From positions 1 to 64,000 of the forward strand of contig NZ_AUAM01000021.1 of assembly GCF_000428725.1 (NCBI RefSeq): a stretch of 64,000 nt of DNA. Direction: 5' to 3'. The translations under genes were made by a program, and so were the position numbers. Of this stretch, positions 18,418-27,336 are shown piece by piece. The stretch is from Psychromonas aquimarina ATCC BAA-1526. Lineage in GTDB: Bacteria; Pseudomonadota; Gammaproteobacteria; Enterobacterales; Psychromonadaceae. The notes under the pieces were generated by a model. That model was not told the DNA's origin, ran no database searches, and was given only the letters and a program-made list of their open reading frames with translations. The stretch's first letter is position 1. Each line of letters starts with the position of its first letter.

Positions 18418-18981
18418 TCAGCCTTTATCTGCGGAAGAAACTTTACGAATAACACGACAGGGGTTACCAACAGCAACACTGTTATCTTCAATATCCCGGC
18501 AAACTACACTGCCGGCTCCGATTACACAGTTGTCTCCAATCTTCACGCCTGGTAAAACCGAAACATTACCGCCTAACCAGACATTATTACCTATTTTTAT
18601 CGGCGCGCCGTATTCCGTTGTAAGTCTTTCAACGGGATCAATCGGATGCGTCGCGGCAGCCAGCATAACACCCGGCCCGAACATAACATTATCACCAATA
18701 TCTACACGGCAGACGTCAATAATAGTCAGATTATGATTTGCATAGAAGTTATCACCGATATGAATGTTATAACCATAATCACAGAAAAAATTCGGCTCGA
18801 AATGCGCGTTACCTTTGATATTCAGCAGACCTTTAAGTATAAGCATACGCTCTTCAAATAACGTCGGATCGGCAAGGTTAAAAGCATGACAGGTCGATTT
18901 AGCAGTTTTACGCTGTTTAAGTAATAATTCATCCCACGCATCGTAGGGCAAACCTGCTAACATTTTTTCTTGTTCGGTCAT
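18418..18981 (-). CDS. maa: Maltose/galactoside O-acetyltransferase family (hexapeptide repeat)
   Basis: This 187-aa protein has the N-terminal Mac/Maa segment (EKMLAGLPYDAWDELLLKQR...AFN) and a left-handed beta-helix of hexapeptide repeats (IHIGDN, VDIGDN, IKIGNN, VKIGDN). The catalytic histidine is in AAATHPIDP. These enzymes acetylate sugars from acetyl-CoA as trimers. It lies 98 bp downstream of the deoR-type regulator and reads the same way, so it may be the tail of the sugar operon. Substrate specificity cannot be read; maa fits slightly better than lacA. Confidence 0.87.
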   Translation of the reverse strand: MTEQEKMLAGLPYDAWDELLLKQRKTAKSTCHAFNLADPTLFEERMLILKGLLNIKGNAHFEPNFFCDYGYNIHIGDNFYANHNLTIIDVCRVDIGDNVMFGPGVMLAAATHPIDPVERLTTEYGAPIKIGNNVWLGGNVSVLPGVKIGDNCVIGAGSVVCRDIEDNSVAVGNPCRVIRKVSSADKG

Positions 18982-19079
18982 TTAATTCTCCTGCATATTA
19001 AAGCGGCTTAGCGATAAAAAGATAAACGAATGTTTAACTTTACTCAGCAGTCTTAATTAATCAACAACTTCTACAACAT

Positions 19080-19820
19080 TTACACTAATATGACCTCAAG
19101 GCCCTGTGCCCTTAATTCACTAATATCCTGCTGTGGTGCATCCGAGCTGGTAATCAGCACTGCAAACTGGCTGTTTTTTCCTAAACTGGTCGGAAAAATT
19201 TTGCCGAATTTACTGGCATCAGTAAGCACAATATTGCGTTTGTTTTTGGCGAGAATAGCACTGGCAACATCGGCGCGCATCATATCGCGGCTGGTAAAAC
19301 CGCTGTCAGCATGGTAACCGTCAATACCTAAAAATGCCGTGCTGAAATGGGTATGTTCGATACATAAGCGGGTCAGCGATCCCACCAGGCTTTCTCCCTG
19401 ATGCTGGTAAACGCCCCCCAGCAGAATAACGGCTGCCTGAGTGTTACGGATAAGATGCGCAATAGAAGCGCTTGGTGTGATAATCGTAACATCTCCTCTG
19501 TCCGCTAACACGCGAGCTAACAGTGCGTTGGCACTGCCGCCTTCAATCATCACGGTTTCACCGGAACTCACCAGCTCAGCAGCACGTTCAGCGAGTTTTA
19601 GTTTTGCATCAAAACTCACTTCCATGCGCGCACTGATATCATCACTCTGCAGTGACACAGCTGCACCATGAACACGTTTTAAGAAGCCCTCTTTTTCAAG
19701 CAGGGTTAAATCCTGCCGAATGGTTACTTCAGAAACCCCGGTATGAGCAGATAAATCCGATACCATCACGCGTTTTTCTTGATTAACTAAATGTAAAATC
19801 TCAGTATGTCTTGGGTTCAT
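19080..19820 (-). CDS. DeoR family transcriptional regulator, YciT-like
   Basis: The start is placed at the ATG at 19820 (MNPRHTEILHLV, 246 aa), where the helix-turn-helix begins and a GGA lies 6 bases upstream. The frame stays open much further, but that extension is not protein-like. The DeoR HTH (VSDLSAHTGVSEVTIRQDLTLLEKEGFLKRVHG) is followed by the sugar-phosphate-binding domain (IEGGSANALLARVL, ILLGGVYQHQGESLVG, FLGIDG...GFTSRDMMRADVA, LTDASKFG). The resemblance to E. coli YciT is strong. It is encoded 70 bp after the glycyl radical enzyme, so it probably senses a phosphorylated sugar of that pathway. Confidence 0.88.
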   Translation of the reverse strand: MNPRHTEILHLVNQEKRVMVSDLSAHTGVSEVTIRQDLTLLEKEGFLKRVHGAAVSLQSDDISARMEVSFDAKLKLAERAAELVSSGETVMIEGGSANALLARVLADRGDVTIITPSASIAHLIRNTQAAVILLGGVYQHQGESLVGSLTRLCIEHTHFSTAFLGIDGYHADSGFTSRDMMRADVASAILAKNKRNIVLTDASKFGKIFPTSLGKNSQFAVLITSSDAPQQDISELRAQGLEVILV

Positions 19821-19890
19821 AAACATTCCAGGGAGCATAAAAAAGGCTTTCGTTAACATTTCATATGAAACTGCAGCGAAAGCCGATATC

Positions 19891-22317
19891 TTATAATTTA
19901 TGCTCAGTACGTGCAATAATATCGTCCTGTGCATCGGGAGATAAAGCGGTAAAAAAGGCTGAATAACCCGCAACCCGTACCACTAAATCGCGATACAATT
20001 CAGGATTTTCTCTGGCGGCTAATAATGTTTCCCGAGACACAATATTATACTGCACATGCCAGCCTTTATGAAAATTAAAGAAAGTACGGATCAACATAGA
20101 CAGCTTAAGCATATCCTGTTCACTTTCAACTGCAGCCGGTGTCAGCTTCTGATTAAGCAGGACCCCGCCTAGTATTTTATTTACCGGCATTTTCGCTACA
20201 GAGTTATAAACTGCTGTCGGACCTAATCTATCAGAGCCCGATGCAGGGCTTGCACCTTCAGCTAGCGGTGTTCGGGCTTTACGACCATCTGGTGTTGCCA
20301 TTGTTGCGCTGCCGAAGGGCACATTTGCTGAAATACTTGATGTGCCCGCATAATATTTCCCGCCGATCGGACCGCGGCCGAAGCGGGTATTATGAAAATT
20401 CGCCAGCTCATTGATATAAACGTTATAAGCCTGCGAAATAAGCTGATCCACCGAGTCATCATCATTACCGTATTTCGGCGCATAATTTAATAAACGCTGA
20501 CGAAGCAGTTCCCCTTCACTGCCGCTGTAATTATCCGCCAGCGCTTGTGCTAACTGCGGCTGACTGATCTGCGCTTCCTGAAAAACTAAGTGTTTAACAG
20601 CCGCCAGACTGTTTCCTAAATTAGCGATCCCCACCTGCAGCCCGGAAACCCAGTCATATTTAGCGCCACCCTCTTTGGCCGTTTTCCCGCGGCTTAAGCA
20701 GTCATCCACCAGCGATGAACAGAAAATATCCTGCGCCTGCTGCTCAAGTACCGAGTCCACCACACAGTCAATTTCAACCGACTTACGCGTGTAATAACGA
20801 ATCTGCTCGGACCATGCCTGCATCACCTGCTCAAAATTCTCAAAGTTACCCTTAGCTAAAGACCTGTCTCCGGCTAAGAAAACCTTACCCGAGGTCGCAT
20901 CGCGTCCACCGTCTAACGAAGCAAGTAAAATACGCGCAAAGTTAATAAAACTCATGCCCGTACAGCGGTATCCCCATTTACCCGGCACAGCCGTTTCAAT
21001 ACAGCCGATTGCAGAATAGTTATAGGCATCGTTTTTCTCAACACCCAGCTTAATAAATTCAGGAATAACAATTTCATCATTATTAAAAGCCGGCATACCA
21101 AAGCCGCATTTAATAACATCAATACAGCCCATTAAAAATTCCTGATTTAACCCCTGGTGATAACGCACACTTAAGTTCGGCTGTGTTGAGCGCAGCTGTC
21201 CGCAGGACTCCAGAATTGCCCAGGAAAAACTATTTACCGCGTCCGACGCCCTGCCGTTTTTATCCAGCTTCTGCCCGCCGATGGTGACATTCTGATAAAG
21301 CGGACTGCCTGCCGATGCCTTGGAGTGCGCGCCGGAGCGGATTTTATTAACTTCCAGCAGTTTCAGCCAGCAGCTCTGCAGGAGCTCCAGAGCAAACGAC
21401 TCACTTATCTTTTTAGTCTGCTTAACATCCTGCTCATAATAACTGTGCAGATATTGATCCATACGCCCGAATGAAACGGAGTGACCGTTGGATTCAATTT
21501 GCAGAATCAGCTGCACGAAATAACATAACTGCAGAGCCTGCCAGAAAGACTCAGGTTTATTAAAAGCGATAAAGCGGCAGTTAGATGCTATGGTCTGCAG
21601 CTCTTGGAGTCGTTCAGGGCGCTTTTCCTGCAAAGCCATTTTATCTGCAAGATCTGCATAACGGACAATATGCTCCTGCACCGCTAATAAAACAATTTCA
21701 ACGGATTTCAAAAACTGCTCACGCTTTAAATCTTCAAAATCAGCAAGGTCAATTCTGCAGCGGTGACCGCGTACTTCATCTATTAAACCATCCAGACCAA
21801 TGTCTAATATTTTCTCATTATCCACAGCTAAATGCGCATCACCGGAAGTCATATTACCTTCCGCTTTGATAATCGTTGAAGCGAGCAGCTCCTGCTGTTC
21901 ATCCGTAAATAAACCATAACAGCGATCCTGCACCGTTTTCCCTGACCAGTAAGGTATCAGTTTATGGATATTCTCTTTATCTTCTGCACTTACAGCAAAC
22001 CCGGCACCAGGCCGATCCGCTAATTCATCTATTTCAGCGCCTAACCAGCGCACCGTATATTCGGGAAAAATCGGTGCGGCCCGCACTTTACCGGCCTGAT
22101 TACCAATAATTAATTCATCATGCTTTATCCAGATAGTACGTGAGCGCAGATGTTCCTGCAGTGCCAGCGCACGCCGCACCACCACCGGTTTATCTTCGTT
22201 TTCCTGATAAACCCGGGTATAAGCCAGTGCCCGTTCAGTACAGACTGGCGGAGTAATAATATTAATCAGCTGCTCTTTATGATCCCGGATGCGTTTTGCT
22301 AAATAGTTAAGATTCAT
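19891..22317 (-). CDS. pflF: Glycyl radical enzyme of the PflF/YbiW type
   Basis: This 808-aa protein is collinear with E. coli YbiW (PflF, 810 aa). Shared landmarks include PPVCTERA, TIWIKHDELIIGNQ, PIFPEYTV, the active-site Cys439 in AIGCIETAV and the radical Gly784 in VRVAGYSAFF. It is annotated as a formate acetyltransferase homologue, but the active-site context is dehydratase-like. As I recall, recent work assigned YbiW to 1,5-anhydroglucitol-6-phosphate lyase, forming 1-deoxy-fructose-6-phosphate that FsaA then cleaves; the neighbouring fsaA agrees. The enzyme is oxygen-sensitive. It follows the activase by 4 bp and is downstream of a perfect FNR box. Confidence 0.92.
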   Translation of the reverse strand: MNLNYLAKRIRDHKEQLINIITPPVCTERALAYTRVYQENEDKPVVVRRALALQEHLRSRTIWIKHDELIIGNQAGKVRAAPIFPEYTVRWLGAEIDELADRPGAGFAVSAEDKENIHKLIPYWSGKTVQDRCYGLFTDEQQELLASTIIKAEGNMTSGDAHLAVDNEKILDIGLDGLIDEVRGHRCRIDLADFEDLKREQFLKSVEIVLLAVQEHIVRYADLADKMALQEKRPERLQELQTIASNCRFIAFNKPESFWQALQLCYFVQLILQIESNGHSVSFGRMDQYLHSYYEQDVKQTKKISESFALELLQSCWLKLLEVNKIRSGAHSKASAGSPLYQNVTIGGQKLDKNGRASDAVNSFSWAILESCGQLRSTQPNLSVRYHQGLNQEFLMGCIDVIKCGFGMPAFNNDEIVIPEFIKLGVEKNDAYNYSAIGCIETAVPGKWGYRCTGMSFINFARILLASLDGGRDATSGKVFLAGDRSLAKGNFENFEQVMQAWSEQIRYYTRKSVEIDCVVDSVLEQQAQDIFCSSLVDDCLSRGKTAKEGGAKYDWVSGLQVGIANLGNSLAAVKHLVFQEAQISQPQLAQALADNYSGSEGELLRQRLLNYAPKYGNDDDSVDQLISQAYNVYINELANFHNTRFGRGPIGGKYYAGTSSISANVPFGSATMATPDGRKARTPLAEGASPASGSDRLGPTAVYNSVAKMPVNKILGGVLLNQKLTPAAVESEQDMLKLSMLIRTFFNFHKGWHVQYNIVSRETLLAARENPELYRDLVVRVAGYSAFFTALSPDAQDDIIARTEHKL

Positions 22318-22321
22318 AGAA

Positions 22322-23236
22322 TTAACCTCTAATTTTGACAGTGAATTGTTTTCTGCTTAATGGATGGTTTTGTGCGTACAGCTGCGCATCAGCCAGCAGT
22401 TCAGGATTGTTCAATGGTTTGTCTGAGCACAAATACTTAATATCAAGTAAGTTATATTTATTACTGCCCAGGGTGTGATAAGGCAGAAGGTGAAGTTCGC
22501 TGCAGCTTTCAAGTGAAACTGCAAAATCAACAATCTCCTGCAGCTCAGCCCGGGTATCATTAAAACCCGGTACCACAGGCACACGGATCACCAGACGTTT
22601 TGCCTGCTTTGCCAGCCGCTGAAAATTATTTTTAATACGGGATAAAGAGCCCTTAGCCCAGAGCTTAAATTTCTGCGCATCTGTATGCTTTAAGTCGGTT
22701 AGCCAGCAGTCAATATAAGGCAGAACAGATTCGATATTTTTCCAGGGTACATGCATGCAGGTTTCAACCGCAGTATTAATGCCTTCCTGATGCATACGCT
22801 GCGCAATATCTCTGACTAATTCAGCCTGCATCAAAGGCTCCCCGCCAGAAAAGGTAACTCCGCCATCACTTTGAATATAAAAGGGTTTATCTTTTAAAAG
22901 CTGCTCGCAAAGCAGATCTGTATGCGCCTGTTCACCACAGACGGACAGTGCTTTAGTCGGGCATACCGTTTTCAGCCTGTCGAGGTACAGTTCATTAACT
23001 GCTGGACGGTTAATGATAACTGCATCAGTATGATCACGGGTGATTGCACTGCTGACTTCCAGACAAGCAGAGCAGCCGCTTAAACACAAAGACGGATCAA
23101 ATAACAGAGAGCGCTTTTCACTGCGGCTCTCGGGATTCTGACACCAGGAACAAGCCAGAGTGCATCCTTTTAAAAACAAAATAGAGCGAATTCCATCCCC
23201 GTCATGAGTAGAAAATCGTTGAATATTAAAATACAT
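22322..23236 (-). CDS. pflE: Glycyl radical enzyme activase (PflE/YbiY type radical SAM)
   Basis: This 304-aa radical SAM enzyme installs the glycyl radical on the neighbouring PflF-like protein. The start at 23236 (MYFNIQRFSTHDGDGIRS) is chosen for a strong GAGG ribosome site six bases upstream and alignment with E. coli YbiY. The CxxxCxxC cluster motif CTLACSWC and the following CQNPESR are intact. A ferredoxin-like cysteine insertion (CLSGCSAC, then CPTKAL) and the GGEP SAM motif follow. The gene is the first of the minus-strand operon, with an FNR box 70-83 bp upstream of its start. Confidence 0.93.
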   Translation of the reverse strand: MYFNIQRFSTHDGDGIRSILFLKGCTLACSWCQNPESRSEKRSLLFDPSLCLSGCSACLEVSSAITRDHTDAVIINRPAVNELYLDRLKTVCPTKALSVCGEQAHTDLLCEQLLKDKPFYIQSDGGVTFSGGEPLMQAELVRDIAQRMHQEGINTAVETCMHVPWKNIESVLPYIDCWLTDLKHTDAQKFKLWAKGSLSRIKNNFQRLAKQAKRLVIRVPVVPGFNDTRAELQEIVDFAVSLESCSELHLLPYHTLGSNKYNLLDIKYLCSDKPLNNPELLADAQLYAQNHPLSRKQFTVKIRG

Positions 23237-23305
23237 AAGCACCTCAAGTGAACCCCGCCAGCCTTTCGGCAAACAAAACAATAATACTTACGAACGAAAT
23301 ACAGC

Positions 23306-23319
23306 TTGATTTAGATCAA
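23306..23319. promoter_or_regulatory. Perfect FNR box between pflE and fsaA
   Basis: TTGATTTAGATCAA matches the FNR consensus TTGAT-N4-ATCAA exactly. It is centred about 75 bp upstream of the activase start and 68 bp upstream of the fsaA start, in a 144-bp divergent promoter region. It could activate both directions when oxygen is absent, which fits the oxygen-sensitive enzymes of the operon. Confidence 0.7.
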
Positions 23320-23380
23320 GCCAAGACCAGTTTTTAATCGTTATAGTTTTTCCATCAAATAACACCACGGAGTAATAACC

Positions 23381-24055
23381 ATGATTGAGCTATATCTTGA
23401 CAGTGCAGACATTGAGCAGGTGAGACGTTTTAACCTATGCTTACCGCTAACAGGAGTTACCACCAATCCTTCTATTCTGGCTAATTCAGGCGCCGGATTA
23501 ACTAAAGTGCTGCCCGCATTAGCCGAGGTGCTCGGCCCTAATGCCCGTTTTCACGCACAGGTGGTTTCCCCTACTGTTGAAGGCATGCTGGCAGAGGCAA
23601 AACAGCTTAATCAGCTTCCCTATAACATGGTGGTTAAGGTGCCGGCGACAGAGACTGGTTTAAGTGCCGTTAAACTGATTAAAAAGGAGGGAATTTTAGT
23701 ACTGGCAACGGCGATCTATTCCGCACAGCAGGGATTTTTAGCGGCACTATGCGGCGCAGACTATCTGGCCCCCTATGTAAACCGCATTGATGCAATGGGC
23801 GCAGACGGTGTCGGGGTTGTGGCGGATCTGCAGCATCTGTTAAACCAGCACGGCTTAGAAAGTAAAATACTGGCGGCCAGTTTTAAGAATACGCAGCAGG
23901 TCATGGATGTCATGAAACTCGGGATCGGCGCCGTCACACTGCCGCCTGATGTAGCGGCGCAGATGTTTTCCCACCCGGCTGTACAGCCTGCCGTGGAGCA
24001 GTTTTCACAGGACTGGCAGGCGGTTTTTGCGGACAAGCTTTCATTCGAAAGCTGA
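23381..24055 (+). CDS. fsaA: Fructose-6-phosphate aldolase (transaldolase family)
   Basis: This 224-aa protein is the short transaldolase-like class (FsaA is 220 aa). It opens MIELYLDSADIEQVRRF, has TGVTTNPSILA and the Schiff-base Lys86 in YNMVVKVPAT, and ends its barrel with SFKN, VTLPPDV and HPAV. FsaA cleaves fructose-6-phosphate-like ketoses into a ketone and glyceraldehyde-3-phosphate. It is divergent from pflE/pflF, as fsaA is next to ybiW-ybiY in E. coli, and is the natural second step after the radical enzyme. A GGAG lies 8 bases before the ATG. Its stop is 2 bp from the stop of the convergent gene. Confidence 0.93.
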   Translation: MIELYLDSADIEQVRRFNLCLPLTGVTTNPSILANSGAGLTKVLPALAEVLGPNARFHAQVVSPTVEGMLAEAKQLNQLPYNMVVKVPATETGLSAVKLIKKEGILVLATAIYSAQQGFLAALCGADYLAPYVNRIDAMGADGVGVVADLQHLLNQHGLESKILAASFKNTQQVMDVMKLGIGAVTLPPDVAAQMFSHPAVQPAVEQFSQDWQAVFADKLSFES

Positions 24056-24057
24056 AT

Positions 24058-25152
24058 TTAAGAACGTAACCTCAGCGTGATGCAGACAATACCATGGTCG
24101 GTACTTTGACCGTCTCGCTCAAATATAGGATTGATTAAATGCCGGTCATAGGTGTGGTGTTCGCTTAATTCAAAGATACTTGACTGGCAGCACGCATCAA
24201 ACTCATTGGAGAGTAAAATATAATCCAGCACCGAGCTTGTTTCACCAAAGTAATGGGTCGCTTTACGTTGTATATGCTCACTGTCATTATCCGTTGCCTG
24301 ATACAGATCCCATGAATCTTTTAACAGATATTTAGCCAGAAAAGCTTCGCTGTCATATTTAGAAACAAAACGCAGCGAGTCAGTCAGCAGATGGGTTAAA
24401 ATGCCGTCAGCCAGGGTATTATTAAAATCACCCATCAATATCATCGGCAGCCCGCTCTGTTCACGGCGGCTGATCATATTAACCAGTAACAAAGCGGCTT
24501 CCGAGCCGCGCTGAATTGTTGATCCCCAGCCCCCTGCGACTTGTGCTTTTAAAGATTCAATAATGTTTTTTTCTGCTGAAAGCAAATCATCTTTTTCATG
24601 CTCAAGCATCGGGCGCTTGGATTTAAAGTGCACCACATAACAGTCGCAGTCACCTATATGCGGCAGATCAACTGTTGCACGCAGCACCTTACGGCTGAAG
24701 GAAAAATCATCTGTTAAACCAATCGCGGCGGCCAGCTCAGGATCCGGCTGCACTGCCTGGATATCTTTAATCGGATAGCGTGAAGCAATCGCCACCACCG
24801 GACTTCGGCAGATAAAATCATCAACGATCTCGGCACTGTCCACCACCGCAAAATGTCCATAACCATGATCTAAAACCAGTTCACATAACGACTCAGGACT
24901 GAACACTTCCTGAAAGCCTATTACATCCGGCTGAAACTCATTCAGGTAATCGCCGATCCAGCGCTGTTTTTTAGCCCACTGCTCGGCACTGTAAATTCGC
25001 TCAAAATCATAATAAGCAAACGGCGGCTCAAGGTAATTAAACAGATTAAAGGTGGCAATTTTAAGCTGCGAATGCGGCACAAGCTCATTTGAATTCTGCG
25101 TTGCTTCAGGATCTAGCGGGTTATTTTCTGGCAAACTGTTATCTCTAGTCAT
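24058..25152 (-). CDS. Endonuclease/exonuclease/phosphatase (EEP) family protein
   Basis: This 364-aa protein has the EEP fold signatures in order: IATFNLFNYL, DVIGFQEVFSPES with the metal-binding Glu, VVHFKSKRP, ILMGDFNNT and a terminal STDHGIVCITLRL with the catalytic Asp-His pair. An extra DYILLSNEF segment is typical of the superfamily. Members include nucleases, phosphodiesterases and inositol or sphingolipid phosphatases. No signal peptide is visible, so it is probably cytoplasmic. It is convergent with fsaA with only 2 bp between stops. Confidence 0.85.
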   Translation of the reverse strand: MTRDNSLPENNPLDPEATQNSNELVPHSQLKIATFNLFNYLEPPFAYYDFERIYSAEQWAKKQRWIGDYLNEFQPDVIGFQEVFSPESLCELVLDHGYGHFAVVDSAEIVDDFICRSPVVAIASRYPIKDIQAVQPDPELAAAIGLTDDFSFSRKVLRATVDLPHIGDCDCYVVHFKSKRPMLEHEKDDLLSAEKNIIESLKAQVAGGWGSTIQRGSEAALLLVNMISRREQSGLPMILMGDFNNTLADGILTHLLTDSLRFVSKYDSEAFLAKYLLKDSWDLYQATDNDSEHIQRKATHYFGETSSVLDYILLSNEFDACCQSSIFELSEHHTYDRHLINPIFERDGQSTDHGIVCITLRLRS

Positions 25153-25212
25153 ATATATATACAGAGTATAACGGAATTCACCTGTGCTCCGAAAAACATT
25201 AACTCAAAAACT

Positions 25213-26514
25213 CTATTTTAAAGGTTTCTGCATCACGTAAAATTCATAGCCATAGCAGCCTTTGTATTTGCGATAAATCTCAATTTCCTTCCTGCTCATC
25301 TCCAGAATCACAGCGCCGCAGCTGTCATTAATATGCTCCGCCTCAATACTCTGTAAATGCTGTTCCAGGTTGTCATAGAAAATGTCCCAGTCCCGCTGCG
25401 GTATAACAAAATGCCCCAGCAGTTTATATCCCGCCTCTTCTACTGCTTTGATATTAGCGCGCGAATCACGCATTGCCGGATAAGCTTCGTTCCAGAATAT
25501 GCGCAGTTCTTCGGGCGCATCACTTCTTAACCACATCGCCTCGCTTAGCGCCATACAGGCGCCAGGTTTAAGAAACTGCTTCCAGTAGTTAAGCGCCGCA
25601 TCAAATCCCATGATATAGGCAGCGCCTTCTGACCAGATAAGATCCAGACTTTGCGCCTTAAAACATAAATCGGCCATATCAGCTTTCATAGTAATAATGC
25701 GTTCTTCTAATCCAGCCTGCAGTGCTGTGTTTTGTGTTTCATGCAGATACGGCTCATATATATCCAGCGCAGTCACACGAGCACCGCTGAGTTTTGCCAG
25801 ATCAACTGCATTTCTGCCGTTACCGCAGCCGATATCGATAATCTCAGGATTTTTCGGCAAACTAGTGCACAGCTCAAAAGCACGCTTTGTACTTTCGTAA
25901 TCACCCGGTCCTTTTCTATCAAGCTTCTCATAAATACGAAAAAATGATTCCATAAATTTTTCAGATTCCTTTTTTAAATTAAGTATCTTGTGCGGGGCCG
26001 CCGACCAGGCGCGAATCAGACCGATCTCTTCCTCTGGAATATGCAGAAAACGAAGAAAACGAGCATGCTTATCCGGGTTCATACGTTCAAAGTCTGCGTG
26101 CCAGTGGCGCATCTCCTGTTCACTGATACCTGCCTCCTGAAACAAAGTCTGCCAGGTGTTTTTATTCATCTCCCGGGCATCAGCCAGTGTAGATTTATTG
26201 AGAAGCTCCGCCACTACCCTTCTCTGATTGTGCAGTACTGCGGCCTCCTCACTAAGCTCATTCAGCCTCTGTTTGAGCACCGATTCTAATTCTGAAGAGC
26301 TCTCTGAACTAAGAAGCAAAGTGATATCTTTAAGACTTAGCCCCGCTTGCCGATAAGCACAGATCTGCCCCAGATTCTGTGCATCATCTTCGCTGTATTG
26401 ACGATATTCGCCCTTATTATGCAGTGTCGGAGATAACAGACCTATCGAGTCATAATAGAGAAGCGTACTTCTTGATAATCCATATTTTTTTGCCAGTCTA
26501 CCTACGGTATACAT
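25213..26514 (-). CDS. MerR-type regulator fused to a class I methyltransferase
   Basis: This 433-aa protein starts with a complete MerR DNA-binding domain (residues 1-70: YTVGRLAKKYGLSRSTLLYYDSIGLL...YRQY) and a dimerisation coiled coil (75-105). A middle domain (about 115-175, WQTLFQEAGISEQEMRHWH) of a type seen in other MerR proteins follows. The C-terminal half is a SAM methyltransferase with motif I IIDIGCGNGRN (226-236) and acidic DIYEP after strand 2. In MerR proteins the C-terminal region usually binds the inducer, so the methyltransferase may sense or inactivate it. The gene is monocistronic. Confidence 0.85.
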   Translation of the reverse strand: MYTVGRLAKKYGLSRSTLLYYDSIGLLSPTLHNKGEYRQYSEDDAQNLGQICAYRQAGLSLKDITLLLSSESSSELESVLKQRLNELSEEAAVLHNQRRVVAELLNKSTLADAREMNKNTWQTLFQEAGISEQEMRHWHADFERMNPDKHARFLRFLHIPEEEIGLIRAWSAAPHKILNLKKESEKFMESFFRIYEKLDRKGPGDYESTKRAFELCTSLPKNPEIIDIGCGNGRNAVDLAKLSGARVTALDIYEPYLHETQNTALQAGLEERIITMKADMADLCFKAQSLDLIWSEGAAYIMGFDAALNYWKQFLKPGACMALSEAMWLRSDAPEELRIFWNEAYPAMRDSRANIKAVEEAGYKLLGHFVIPQRDWDIFYDNLEQHLQSIEAEHINDSCGAVILEMSRKEIEIYRKYKGCYGYEFYVMQKPLK

Positions 26515-26580
26515 AGCAGTCCCCCCTTTGATTTAACACATGCCGAATTAGTACTGTCAGCACTAATTCTCGCGAAATAA

Positions 26581-27123
26581 CTATTCAGACCAATGCTCCT
26601 CTTTATTTAAGGCATCACAGCAGATAACCGTACCGCATACCTCACCCAGTACTTTCGGATTAAGCGCCTTCACCATCCAGGCATCAACATGTTTCTCCGG
26701 AATCGGGTAGGGTGCTTTCAATCCATAATGAGCCGCTGTTTTAAAGCCGTGTTTAGGGTAGTACTCTGGATGTCCGAGTACAAAAACCAGATCTGTTCCT
26801 GCCTCAGCGAGATACTCCAGTCCCGCTTTAATCAGCTCACCGCCTACCCCCTGCCTCTGCGCATCAGGTACTACAGCTAAAGGGGCCAGTAGAGACAGCG
26901 ACAGATGCGGATCACTATCCCATAACTTAGCCTTAGTAAATAAGATATGCCCCACCACCTGTTCACCGTGAAATGCTATTAACGATAATCTCGGCTGTGC
27001 ACTGCTGTCATTTAATAAGTCACGGGCCAGCTCAGCCTCTTTATCATAACCAAAAGCCTCACAATGCACGCGGTAGATATCATGCAGATCCGAGCTTTTA
27101 GTTTCTCGTATATATAAATTCAA
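26581..27123 (-). CDS. GNAT family N-acetyltransferase, YhbS-like
   Basis: This 180-aa GNAT has the acetyl-CoA loop VVPDAQRQGVGGELI and the FVLGHPEYYPKHGFK segment shared with YhbS-type acetyltransferases. The substrate is unknown. It lies 66 bp upstream of the MerR-methyltransferase gene on the same strand, so the two may be co-transcribed with the GNAT first. Confidence 0.88.
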   Translation of the reverse strand: MNLYIRETKSSDLHDIYRVHCEAFGYDKEAELARDLLNDSSAQPRLSLIAFHGEQVVGHILFTKAKLWDSDPHLSLSLLAPLAVVPDAQRQGVGGELIKAGLEYLAEAGTDLVFVLGHPEYYPKHGFKTAAHYGLKAPYPIPEKHVDAWMVKALNPKVLGEVCGTVICCDALNKEEHWSE

Positions 27124-27336
27124 TTATCTGTTCCTATCTTAGATTATATTACCCGCCCTTGAAGGCAGGTGTTCATTTATAAACTATGAAGTTATAGACA
27201 GGTCAATAAATGAATCAATAATAAAAACGATTCACTAAATGCCCGGCAAGGCCGTTACCTGATGCATCACAGCTAGTAACATCTTCAGCTGTGTACTATA
27301 AGTTAAGCTGACCCACAATATAAACAGGACTCAGTT

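Noticed and set aside
19821..19973. N-terminal extension of the DeoR regulator
   Set aside because: It overlaps the end of the glycyl radical enzyme gene and is not protein-like; the HTH begins right after the ATG at 19820.
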